Source of the DNA: Prunella strophiata
Lineage: Eukaryota > Chordata > Aves > Passeriformes > Prunellidae
Direction: 5' to 3'
DNA: 64,000 nucleotides
Assembly (NCBI GenBank): GCA_036583965.1
Contig: JAZBQD010000030.1
Coordinates: forward strand, 109,504,162 to 109,568,161
In this document: positions 12,523 to 24,828 of the stretch, piece after piece
Position numbering within the stretch: position 1 is the first letter of the stretch
Layout: every line of letters begins with the position of its first letter
The notes under the pieces: generated by a model
What the model was told of the DNA's origin: nothing
Database searches by the model: none
What the model saw: only the letters and a program-made list of their open reading frames with translations
Program-made: the position numbers and the translations under genes

Positions 12523-13230
12523 CATTTCTGTCATCACTAATTTTTTTTTTTTTTTTCCACAGAATTGTAGGAGATAAGGTGCCAAGTATGAAAGAGAGAA
12601 GAAGGCAGCTGGGTTGAAAGCAGAGGGATCTTTGTGTCCCATCAGAAAGCAGAGCTGGTGGCACTTCTACAGCTTCAGTTGCCTTGGTGGAGACTTCCTA
12701 CATAAAGGTTTACAGTAGCACCTCAAAATACCACCATGGAGACAGGAAGATGGTAAGGAAATATGCAGAAAAGGTAACTGGAAACCAGATGAAAAAGCAA
12801 TATAAAAGCACAGTATGTCTGTGGTCTCTGGTGTTTCTATTCCTCTCACCAATCTGTGACATTAGGTAAACTGATTTATAGCTTGATCTGTTCATTATTA
12901 CAAACAAATGACCAAATTCCTGCTCTTCAAAAGAAGCTTCCACCTCTATAAATTAGGCTACTGCAAAGGATCTCCCTTTTTCCTCACTCTGGAGTTCATT
13001 TGCCTCTGATAAATAGCTATTGATGCAAGATAAATATTCTTTCACACCTTTTCCATATCACAGGGTAGGTGAAGGCAGAGGGGCAGGTGACAGGGATTAT
13101 GGACTGCAGCAGGTCAGGAAGATCACTTCATATGACAGAAAGGGTATTTCCAGCTATGGACCAGTAACAAGAGATAAAAAGGGGATTTCTAACATTTTGG
13201 ATACCATTTCAAACCACTGCTGCATTTATT

Positions 13231-13247
13231 AAAAAAAAAAAAAAAAA
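13231..13247. repeat. Poly(A) run, 17 bp
   Basis: Seventeen consecutive adenines between TTTATT and TCAACC. No retroposed body is recognisable upstream. Confidence 0.85.
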
Positions 13248-14706
13248 TCAACCACACAAAATTCAAGAGACCTTGAGGTCTGAAAAGGATTTATTCACTA
13301 TGTGACTGCAACCAAGTTAATTCCCTTCCAGATGCTTCTGTTGGCTTTGTCTTACCCATTTCATTTCTTTTGGGCAGGGAATATTTCCTTGTCTGTGTTT
13401 TCACAGAAATCAGAGCATGGGCACTCCAGTCTTGAGTGATAGCCCTTATTGATATTTTAATAATGATACCTAAAGATTCATTTAGAGCAGATGGGCTCAA
13501 AGTCTTCCAACAAGCAAGGAAGTTAAATGCTGGTTTTGGTTAAAGACACTTTGAATAAATTCAGGGCTCTGAACCCACAGACAGCTCGACAGAACCAATT
13601 TAACCACTGGTAGCCCCTCAGGTGAGAAATGTAATCTGCTCCCATAAAGCAGTTGCAGCATTTCCTTCCACACAAAACTCTGCTGCCCACAGCAACTCCT
13701 CACCAGTCTGCACAAAACTGAGCTGACCTACAGATGCTGCTGAGCCTGGGGCCAGGGAGGCAAGAAAATGGCACTGAATCAGTTGCATGAAAGGAAAGCT
13801 AAAGGTAAAAAACAGAAACAAACCATTCAAGCAAATAATTTTATAAAACGCCATCAAAACACAAATATGATGGGGAATACAACACTCAAAGGGAACTCTC
13901 AGAAAATAAGCAGAAGAAGTTCTTTTTCTTTTTTCAATTAAATTAAAGAGTAGTAAATAATTCGAAGGAGATACTTAAACAGAAACTCAATGCATCCCAC
14001 ATTTAATTTATGTAGTTGCCAAGTTCACCTATTTTATTACCAATGGAAAAGTGGAGGGTTTCTCAACATTTAGTAGTTATGAGTATCACATATTTTACCA
14101 TTAGAGCACATTCACAGAGTTTTCTTATTTGTGCCTCACAACTGATTCTTTAAAGTGTGTAATATGTATACTCATTAAAATGCTGGTTAATCTATGACCA
14201 CATAGCCAATAAAGGGGTGAGGAAAATGAAGATATTACAGACCAATTGTCTATTTAGAATTAGATATCCCAGTTTTGGTTTATCTCCACATTTTCAACTG
14301 GTTTCCTTATACAGATCCCACCACTGCTCATCCCTAGACCCAAAGCAAATTCTGTACCCATTTCATTTAATTCCTTCACATGTTTATTCATTTCAATACT
14401 AACTTTTTTTTCCACTTCTGACACTTTCCAAGATGTTTTCATTTTTTCAGGTGATGTGAATTGTGCCACTCATTCTGCTGACCTTTACAAAAGTAAGAGG
14501 AACCTTCATTTTTACAAGTCTCCCATTAACATTCAAAATGTCTGTGCCACATTTCCTCCAGCCAGGTAAATGCAGCTGAGAAGATTAAATGGTCTACTTA
14601 ATTTGCTGATTCCAGCAGAATCATTCAGACTCACTTAAGGTACCCACATTTAAACCAAAATATTCACACAGTGACTTTGGAAACCAGAGGAATTCCTAAT
14701 TACTAG

Positions 14707-15050
14707 CTAAAGTGTTAGTGGTAGTGTAAAAAGATTGTGGATGGTGTCTCGAGGAATTTTAGCTGGTTGGGTCAGCCTTTTTGGGGGGGTTAAAGCATCA
14801 TAGCAAACCACAGCTAATAACTGGGTTTTATTAGCTACTTCTGGTTTCCAGCTGCTGTAGGTTTTAGTACTCAGCATCCTTCCTTGCCCCACAGATTGAG
14901 GCTGACTAGGTTGGATATTCCTGTCAGGAATTTACCTTTGTCTGCAGTTTTGAAATAGCTGCTATATTCTTTCATTTTTGTTTGCTCTGTTCTGAAGTCC
15001 TTTCCTGGTCCTTCAGTGTTTTTGAAATGCCCAGTTTTCTTAAAAGAGGG
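14707..15050 (-). pseudogene. Possible two-frame ORF relic, unrecognised
   Basis: Reading the minus strand, about 45 codons (roughly 15050 to 14880) are open in one frame and end in TGA. An overlapping frame opens at about 14930 and stays open to a TAG at about 14707, covering about 75 codons. The second peptide contains KTYSSWKPEVANKTQLLAVV and then PKRLTQPAKIPRDTIHNLF. It looks less random than most frames here, as if one older reading frame had been broken by a frameshift. I do not recognise the family. It could be an old transposon or retroviral fragment, a decayed exon, or chance. No start codon, promoter or tail supports expression. Confidence 0.15.
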
Positions 15051-15059
15051 TGCCTAAGT

Positions 15060-18000
15060 TTCCTTCACATTTAATAGGATGTGAAACCTAGAAACAGACA
15101 AATTGTTTCTGTACATCTTGCAGTATCTCTGAGAATATAATATACTCTTCAATTTCTATAGCACTTTTTACAGGCATCACAAAAATGAGCACACTTTACT
15201 GCAATATTAAATAAAATTAATATTAAACAGAGAACTGACTTCACCCTCTCCTGAATTTATAAGGAGTAACTACAGTTAACTCCTTTTTCTTGATGCCACA
15301 CCAATCAGCCTCTGGAGGAACAGAAAACCCTTTGGAGAATTATTTTTCTTTCCTGGAATGCTTTAAGCAAAGTTTCCAGGAGAAGGAGACAGACCATAGT
15401 CCAAGGTGACTTTCGAGCCTCAAATCCACATCTCACACAGACAAACATCTGAGCTGCAAATTTGGCTGAAGTGACTCACCAAAGCCCTGTCAATAATCAA
15501 ACAGAAATCCCTGGGCCAGTGCAAAGGGTAGGCTGGGGCTGTGTTTTGTGCCTCATACAGAGTCTCAGATGCTCTAATTTCAGATACTCATGAGGAGAGT
15601 GTTTGTGTCCTCACAGTCTTTTGAAGATACACAACAACTTTCTAGTCCTGGCCTGAGTCACCTTCCAGACAGAGGAGCACATTTATAGGCTGGTGCTGTG
15701 CTCAAGCAAATAGTGGTGAATGCAGGGACCCAGCAGCATGAAATCAAACCTATAGGCAGAAAAAATCTCATTAATATGAAATCCTACCAGGAGGATTATG
15801 AAGACATCTGCAGCAAGACAGCTGTCACAATATTTACTTTACATATGACAGGAAAAAAAAAAAACCCGAAACGTTTTAGACACTCTTAAATTGTAACATC
15901 TTAATTTGATAATAGCAATTGATATTAAACATGCTGATAGAAGTCTGAGAATGGGGGATAATTTAGAAAGAATCAGGTTGCATCCAACATTACAATTTCA
16001 ATAGAAACAAAATGTTATTTAACAAATCTAGAGTAAAGTTGATTTATCACTGATGACACATACTGCGAGTTTCAGCAGAAAAAATTTTTGTAACTTCTTG
16101 GGGGGGAAAGGGATTTTAGTAGATGCCTAAAGAGAACTCTCACTTCTCCAGCACAGCCAGTTCTGGTTTAGTTTGTGCTAAACACATGCACATATTTATA
16201 AAATAATACCACTGTCAAATACAGATACATTGAAGAGAAAGCTGGGGTGGGGGAGGTCCTGGGAATAAAGTGCTCTAATGGAAATTACTTTTGGCAGGAG
16301 ATAGGCAGGAAGCTTAATAGTATAGTATGTACCACACAAGTCACATTTAATCAATTCCCCAAGTCTGGTAGACAAGTCTCAGTCAGTTCAAAACATCAGC
16401 TGAGACAGACTCAGTTTGTTTCCTCCCACTTAGCCTTGATGCAGAAACATCAAGACAAAACTTTTCCTTACAGAAAAATTATCATATTGGTGTGACCAAT
16501 TACTCTCTGCTGGGAGTGTTACCAGAGAGTCAGCCTCTTCTGTTTAGACTCATCAAAAAAAACAGGCAGAAATCATAATAAGCACAAGCCAAATAAGCCA
16601 TGTAAAATTACAGTTGCAGAGGAGTTTATCATATATGGCTCCACTTTGCCTGAGGCTCAGGAAGTTTCAGGTTTTCTGCTCTGAAGTAACTTCTCAGCCA
16701 GGAAATATGAGGGACTATAAAAAATAGCACTTTTTAATAGATATCTGTTACATGCATTTTAAAAACCATGACAGAGAAACAAAGACAAAAGGAAGTGCTA
16801 GTTCCAAGTCAGCAGCAAGTATCTACCATTTATTCATGATTTTTAACTTGTGTTTGGGGAAATGTCCTTCTGAGACAAACCAGCTCCCTTCCATCCTTCC
16901 CCTGCTTTTCTACTCTCTAGAAGAAACTTCCACTGTATTTTGCCATTTCCAGGTATCTGAAAGTTCAAATGGTCTCATGTCATGAGAGATATTTTCTTCT
17001 TTCATCCCATCCTGAATAAGCATATCCTCTGTCTGGTCTATAATGTTCATTTTGGCTGAAGTTCTTCCTTCCTATCTCCCCCTCAAGCACAGACACACTT
17101 TTTCTACATTCCAGGTCTTAAAATCTGTCACTTAACAAAGAGCTGAGAACAGGAGAAAGGAAAAGAATAAAAGCTGGTTTGTTCCATTGTGGAAATCCTT
17201 CATACTCTGTTCTAAGAGGGTCTCCCACCTCAGATATTTACCAATTCCAGATGTTTCCGTGAGAGGATTAATCCTGCCCCCCCACCCCCAATGAACCTAA
17301 TTGTTCTATAGCATCCTGCAGGATATGGAGAGGGGAAAAAGAGGGTATTTTCTTCTTGACCCTTAGCTGCAAAACAATTTGTACCCTGAATTTGGGAACA
17401 GGCAGTTTCTCCAAAGCTCCCACAGTGTAAACATGAGCTATTCTCTGCCCTCAGACTGTCTCATTTCATTAAAGATATCAAATTGGTTTTATTCAATGAT
17501 TTAACAGGAGTGAACTCCTAAACTACCCACTCGTGTTTGTTTCTATCCTAAATTTTCTCAACAGGCATTTGGGAGGTTTTTGATCTTCAGACATCTGCAA
17601 TTCACTCTGCAAAGCAATGAAGTCCCAAGTAAGACAAACAAAGCAGTATATGGACAGCCCAAATCTGGCTGGTAGAGCTGGCTGGCAGTGCACTATGCAT
17701 TTTTTCAGCAGGTGGACTCCAGAAACTTGCTTCACTTACTTCAAGAATGCTCTGTGAACTTACTGAATGCAGCATACCTCTGGAGCCAGAATACACTTCA
17801 GGGGTGGCTTAATTACCCATGCTGCTCACAGACACAGCACAATTCAATAGAACCTCATGAAAAAACCCAGTGGTGAAATTTAAAACACTAAAGGAAGGTG
17901 GAGTGTGCTTTAGTGATGTTTTTTTTCTTGTAACACCCAAAGAGCATGGTGTGCTGTGATGATAGAGCTGTTCAGCACCAAGTTACAACTGGGGTACTTG

Positions 18001-21000
18001 GGATACACTCAGGATTTTTAAAAACCTTACATTACTCCTCTGCCTACAATCTATAAAAGTTCTTAGCTACATATCTACATTTTTGTGCTCCTGTAGGATG
18101 CAGCTACCCTGTTTCCTCTCATCAGGAATCACACAACCTGTGGGGATCACCTGGACTCCACAGGAATTCCTCTGCCACCACAAATTAATGCCACCCATCT
18201 GCAAAACCCCTCAAAAACTCAGCCAGACTTTGGAGACTAAAAGGTGGGATGTCACAAAGAGCAGGGGTGTAAGATCAGACTTTAACCTCCTCAGTACAGG
18301 CTTTTCCTTCCCAAATTTTCTACTTCCCAAATAAATAACCTGTAAGAAGAATATATGGGGTTATAGAACATGGCTTCTGGGAAAGCAGCTGCCCCACCTG
18401 CCCACTTTTCAGAGTCTCAGTTCTCTCCCTCTCTTTCTCATCTGGCCTCCATTATTTCCAGGATTTTTTTTTCAATGAATGCTGAACAGTAAGAGTTATT
18501 TGCCATAATTTCTTCTTAATTAAGTGCAGAACTATAATTAAGTTAGAACCAGTAAAGCACAGCATACTTGAGTTATTTTATGTTCTCTTCCCAAAAAAGG
18601 CCAATAAAAATAAAGAAATCAAGAGGCAGGATTGAAGAGCAATTAGGAATTTTGAGTTCCCAAAAGGAAAAAGCTTAAAGTCTGTTGTCAATATATTTTC
18701 TCTGTAAATCAGATTCTTAGAAAAATCCATCCAATTAGAAATATACATCCAGGTATAAACCCTCCTCTCTTCCAGATTTGTAAATAAATATGCATAGCTA
18801 GATTTATATCTCTTTACCTTGCTCTAGTAGAAACAGGTGTTAGAAACAATTAAATGCTTAACTAATTAACATAGCAGCTCACCATTAACAGAATTTTTTT
18901 GTCTTGCATTGAGAAGTAGCAGAGTGGAAAATTATCATTCTGCTGCCAGCAGAGCACCAGGAAGCTCTTCAGAAGCAGTGTGAAATGCAAAAATTCACTT
19001 TCTTACCCGAGGGGTGCTTTTTTTCCCCTCACATTATCACCCAAGTCAGTACTGCAGAAGAGATAAATGTCTAAGAAACAGAATTACTTTATGGATTAAC
19101 TACAAGCAATCAGGCTGCAACTTTCTCAGCATGTTGCCATTTTACAGCTGGATACTGTTCTGATCTCAGTGGTCAGGAGAAGGAGAAATGCCATTAAAAC
19201 CAGAGAAATTGTCTCAGCAAAGCAGAGAGAAGAGCATCCCTACCTTGGCACCTACATCTGCCTCCCTGTGCTGGGTGATGGAGATCAGCTTCCCCTAAAC
19301 TGGAGCAAGACATTTTGGTGGTGGGGGGGTGTAGGCTATTTTTATTTGGAGCTTTTAATTTGGAGCCCTTGTGTTTCACATTTAAAAAGAAAAAACCCAA
19401 GTGTTTGTTTTTTTCTTGTTCAAATGCAGGTTAAAATACACAATTGCATGACACCAAGTTGCTGACATCATTTACATCACATGATGTCATGAATGCTGTC
19501 AACACTGTGCCATATTTATAAAGTAAAAATAGCCTTTTACAGAAATAGCTCAGATTTTTCCCTGCTGCACAGCTCTTCTCCTTTGCTTTTATGCATATAA
19601 CATGCATAATTTACTTTCCTATGCAAATAAATCCTAGCCTTTCTTCAACCCCTCTGGTTGCACCTATTTATAAAGGATTAATTCAAAGGCATACAACTTC
19701 CTTTCTCACAATTTCCTGTTCAAGACCTCCCTGTAACACCTTTTAAATGACAGCAAATCAGTTCCCAAATTCCTGCTTTTAACCCTACACAAATTAAGTA
19801 GAAACAACACCATCCCACCACAAACCAAACAGAATTAAACACCACCTCCACATCCCCACATATTTTTATTTTTTCCTCATGTCAGGCATGAGGAAAATTC
19901 ATTTCCCCATTCAGCCTGTGAGCTGTCAAACACACTGCATTCCTTGGTTAAGGGAGGAAAAAAAATAAAGCTGCATTGTGTTTGGCCAGGATGGCAAAGC
20001 AATGTGCTTCTCACCAGTTGTAAAACTGCACTCCAAAAACCACTGTTACCACTCTATTTGATAAATTTTTCAGCATTTTATGATCAGCCAGTGATCAAAG
20101 GTGGAAATCACCTACTCTTTTGCATAATCATATTCAGCTACATTCTCTCCCTGGGGCTGGACCATCTTTGCAGGAAGTCAGCAGAAGTTCCACTGGAAGA
20201 TTCCCTATATTGGCACTTAAAAAGAGCTTTGTTTTCATTATGGTATTTAAATCACCCTTCTATTTCCTACTCAGACATGTAGCAATAATAATTAGCAGCA
20301 AAATAGAGACATTTGAGTAAATTCAAACTAATACATCCTTTAGCAAAAAACCTGACAACTTTCTTCTTCATTACACGTTTTCCCAATTGCCTGTAATTCC
20401 CTAAGGTTGGAAGACCTGCCCAAGGAAAAGCCATGGATGCCATCACTGCTGGCTGGGTCATCTTTTTTCTGCAATCTTTCAAGGAGGTGGTGGATGGAAA
20501 AAAAAAATAGAAATTATAATCATTAAGGCTTTAAAGTCAAAAGATGTGGTGAGATGATTTACTTAATTAAGTTGTGACTCTTTGGATTTTTGCAGCCATA
20601 ATGACATTTAGCCAATTAAAATGGGTCTCATACTCTTAGCTGTAGATAAAAGATTGTCATTAAGTCCCATTTTGTACCACTGCAAAAAGAACACTGCTAA
20701 GTAAACCCTGAGCTGCATTTCTCTGAGCCATCCTCTACAGTAAATCAAGCACAGGCTTCTTGGTGAAAAAGAAGAACATGGGAGTAGCACACTCTAAAAA
20801 ATACTGATATTATTATAAAAGCTAATATTACAAAGGGTAGCACCTTCACAGCAGGATGCTCCTCATATAAATTAAATAACCCAAGACCATTACTAACACT
20901 TATATTCCTTCTTTCAGAAATTTCTCAAGCTGTATATTTGTGTGACATTATTTCTTAAATCTGAAGAAGCTGAAAACTCAACACTGCCAACACCTCTGAA

Positions 21001-24000
21001 TTCATAAGGATAATGAAGAGTCACTATCTATGATGTAGGAGATCTTTGTAATTTTGTATTTGGTTTGGAGCTCCACTTCTGCTTTTGCTTGGTGTGACAC
21101 ACTACTCCTCCACTGCTCCCCTGCTTTCCAAATTGATTAAATCAGCCTGACTGATGGTAAAGGGGCTGGGACAGCAACACAGGACATTAGTTAGACAGAG
21201 TAAAATTCACCAAAAGAATATTTTGTGACCCACCAAATACTGCTGACACTGAATGCATACTCTCTTGTGGTGTCAGTTAAAACTTCTTAAGTTGTAGTTC
21301 TCAAAATACACTTAGAACAATCCTATTTCCAGTTGAAGAAAGAAGCTGGGTGTTATAAAAACCCATTATAGGAATGATAAGAAGTGCAAGAAAAATATAT
21401 TACTTAGAGAATCAAGGAACTTCCTCAGACCTGAACTTACTTCATAGAAGCACTGGAAGGGCATCTTGGGAGGCAGTACAGCACTGCAGGGCCAGAATTT
21501 GTAGTATTCCTTTACTGCAGCTGACTTCATGACAGTCCCTGCTTTGCTTTGCTGCAAATATGGGGTTTCTGAATCTACTGAAGATCAGGGCCACATTGCA
21601 ACCAGCACATCCCAGTGGAGCTGGGAGCTTTTGCTTTTCAGCCAGGAATACAAGTGTTCATCCCATTGCAATACATTTTCCTAAATTGCAGGAGATACAG
21701 GGAAAGCCATCTGAGCTCCTGTGTAACTCCATTCTCTCTCCAGGAGCTGTAAGCAGTGACCTTCCTCCCACCACCCCAGGCACACTGACACTTTTAAATG
21801 GCATTGCTCTCCCTGTTTTTCTAACCTGCCCTATGGATTTTACAGCCCACTTACAGCCACCACCACTTGAGCTCTGTTTGGATTAACCCACTGATTATTT
21901 TCCTGTGGTTTGAGCTCTAGTCAGTCTCACACCCAGCTCCAGGAGGCAGTTTGCTGGAGAGCAGAAACCACTGACAGGAGATGCTGCCAGAGACCAGGTA
22001 TGCAGGAGAAACCTCTGCATCCTGGGGGAAACCTCCTGGGGGAAAGGGCAGGACCAGGACTGCAGCAATGCCCCAGAATTCTGGTGAAGGGATGGTTTGA
22101 AAGAACATGTTTCCAACAAAAACCTGCCAATACAGCACTGGAAAAAACCCACATCCAGTCAAACTCAGCTGCAGACATCACAGAACAACAGGTGAGAGGC
22201 CCCAGATCCCCCCTTGCTGTGGCACCTGGGATGGGACATAAAAGCAGAATATTCACAATTCATTTACTGTCCTCTCCCTCCACCAAGGAGGGATCCCCTG
22301 CACTCAGAACACATCTGGCAAATGTTTTCCAAACATTTTAAGACTCCCACGAAGGAGATGCCATGGCAGGAGCAGATGAGAGGGTCCTAAATCAGCTGGG
22401 ATTGCAGGATTCCCACACAAACACCCTCTGTCTCAAGCCAGCAGGATTTTGACATGGATGTCATAACCTTCATCTGCCCCAAACACACCTCACCAAAAAT
22501 TCTGGGCTCCAAACACGACCAGGGGGATGAACATTTCAGAGGGAACATTGAGTGATACCTCCAAGTACTTTCCAGTTCCCAGTGATTTCTCTTTTCTTTT
22601 TCAGCCAGACAAGAATTCTCTTATTAGAATTCTCTTATCAATCTTATCCAGAGATTTTAGGACTCAACCCCCATTCTCCAGCAGGAAACTAAACATTTTT
22701 GTGACTGTCCTTCAAACTCTGAGCTGAAGTTTCTCAAAATCTAGCATTTATTTTGTGGGAAATTCCACCTTTTGCAATGAAGTTTTACTCTCAAAGGAAA
22801 AGATTATTTCCAAAATTCCCCATGGAATAAAAACCCTGAAATTTGTTTCTTTAAAAAAGAATAACTAGGAATTTTCAACTATTTTAAAGAAATGTTTTAC
22901 TGCTTAATTTATATATACTGTTCTTATATTTAACAAATTGAAATATAGGAAATTTATGATTCAGGAATTAAATATAACTACTCCCATTAATTCATAAAAC
23001 ATTAATTTTTATTACATTTGAAAATTATTAATGACAGTAGCAATTCATAACAGACTGAAGGCTTTGCACTTCTTTCTGCTTAAAACTTCTTTCTCTGTGC
23101 TGAAAGTTTCATCACACTTTTACTAACAGAACATATATAAAAGATTAAATCAAATTTCATGCAAAATATGCAGTTTCTTTTTGCACCATCTTATTCTTTT
23201 AAAACATTTTCCAAAATGGAAATATCATTTTTATTTTTTTTTTTAATTCTTTGTGAAATTGCTTGGAAAAGATACCACATGAGCATATTTCCACATTAAA
23301 AATTCATCCAATTTTTCTGACAAACCCTTTTCTGGTTAATTGCACTGGGATTTTCATGAGGAGGGCCCCTAAAAACCTCACTCAGTCAAATAGAGAACCT
23401 TTGTTTCCTCTGTATACTTCCTTTTGGGATCTTGAGTGCACATACTTTCCCAGCATGGACTTTTCCTTTCAAAATTAACCTGTTCTCCATTTCTCAGATA
23501 AACAGACCATTAAGGGATATCTATTAGATTTCAGAAAGTGGTTACTTTTATTGAAAAGAGTTTTATTTAAAAGAGTTTTTATCCAGGAAACTTGGTGCCC
23601 TACCACATCCCTTTATGGCAGTTTCAATTCCACTCTTATTTTTTACATCCAGGCTTTTGCTCCTGTGAATGCTGATCAAACTTCTGCTGAGCTTGGGGAA
23701 GGGGCAGGAAGGTTTTCTACCAAAGTGTTTATTTGATCAGTTTTGTCCTTCTTTTTTCAAAATCAGAAAGTGACCAAAAATTTGTGTTAATTTGCAGTAA
23801 ATTAGATTAAATAAAATTTCTCCAAGTAGGGACAGTTTTGCCTGCAACAACTACCTCAGTCACTTGTGCTTCTCTGCCTGCACTGAATTTATGACAAAAT
23901 AAAACCAGCCTTATAAGAACAATGACAAAGCAAACAATAATTTCACCAAGGAAACACTTGCCACTCTAATAGCACTAACATGCAGGTGTTAAAATGAAGA

Positions 24001-24650
24001 TCCCAGAGCTTTTACAGAAATATATTTCACATTTACCTTCTGTAAACAACATCAGACTCCTCACACTATGACAAATCAAGGGGCACAGGATGCTTATTCT
24101 GAGAACAAGCAGGTACAGAACATTCTTATCACAGATGAATACCTAAAATAATAGATCTAAACCTGACATATAATCACATGAAACTGTTTTTAAGATTTAA
24201 ACAGTCTTTTCTTACAGACAGAGTTAATTTTCCTACCTTTCTGCTTCCTTACTTGGCAATAATTCATATCAATGAACCAACACAACTTGTCTGACTGCAA
24301 GCACATAACACCACTGAAGTCCAAACTTCTAAATCTTGTCTTCCATTTAAGGGTTCCTGAAGGTCTGAAGTGGGTATTTGGAATGTCAGAAAATCAGAGT
24401 GCCTCACACTGTCAGATTTTCTATTGCCTCAGATTATCTGTCACAAAAGGCTGTCAGGGTCAGGTGCAATAGAAGTCTCCAGGACTGACCACCAGAGATG
24501 GATTTCCTTCTCACAGGAATGAGGAAGACCTAAGGGGAGTGGAAGATGTGAAAATCTCAAACTGTAGGGCAGCAAAAACCCACACTTTTTATCACTGTTA
24601 CAAAGTAAGAATCCAGGAAGGATCCTAATGGATGAAGCATTCCCACCTCC
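15060..24650. other. Long non-coding block
   Basis: Nearly 10 kb without a recognisable gene or transposon. It includes a C-rich patch at about 17276-17289, a 14-bp tandem duplication (22612-22639) and a very AT-rich interval at about 22850-23060. The 143-codon frame at 21910-22341 (+) has three overlapping minus-strand frames and no domain, so it is not called. Very old repeats may be present that cannot be recognised by eye. Confidence 0.5.
22612..22639. repeat. 14-bp tandem duplication
   Basis: AGAATTCTCTTATT is followed directly by AGAATTCTCTTATC, with one mismatch at the last base. Confidence 0.8.
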
Positions 24651-24654
24651 CTCC

Positions 24655-24828
24655 TGGTGGCACAGGGTGCCCAGAGCAGCTGTGGCTGCCCCATCCCTGG
24701 AAGTGTTCAAGGCCAGGCTGGATGGGGCTCTGAGCAAGCTGGGACAGGGGGTGGCACCCCTGCTGATGACAGCAGTTTGAAACAAGATGGTTTTAATGTC
24801 CCTTCCACCCCCAAACCATTCTATGACC
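24655..24828 (+). mobile_element. CR1 LINE 3' end, truncated, sense orientation
   Basis: This stretch matches the well-known avian CR1 3' region. It contains GCTGCCCCATCCCTGGAAG, then TTCAAGGCCAGGCTGGATGG and a GGCTCTGAGCAAGCTGGGA segment, and ends with CCCTTCCACCCCCAAACC followed by ATTCTATG. Only about 175 bp remain of a roughly 4.5-kb element, consistent with the severe 5' truncation usual for CR1. CR1 inserts without a poly(A) tail, and none is seen. Orientation is given by the terminal ATTCTATG repeat at the right end. No open reading frame of the element survives. Confidence 0.9.

Larger units (their letters stand above)
10130..14700. other. Non-coding block with simple repeats
   Basis: No recognisable gene. 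The block holds a TA/TG microsatellite (12474-12522), a 16-T run (12541-12556), a 17-A run (13231-13247), and a small CpG-retaining patch at 12321-12355 that stands out against the CpG-poor background. The short frames on both strands carry no recognisable motif. Confidence 0.55.
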
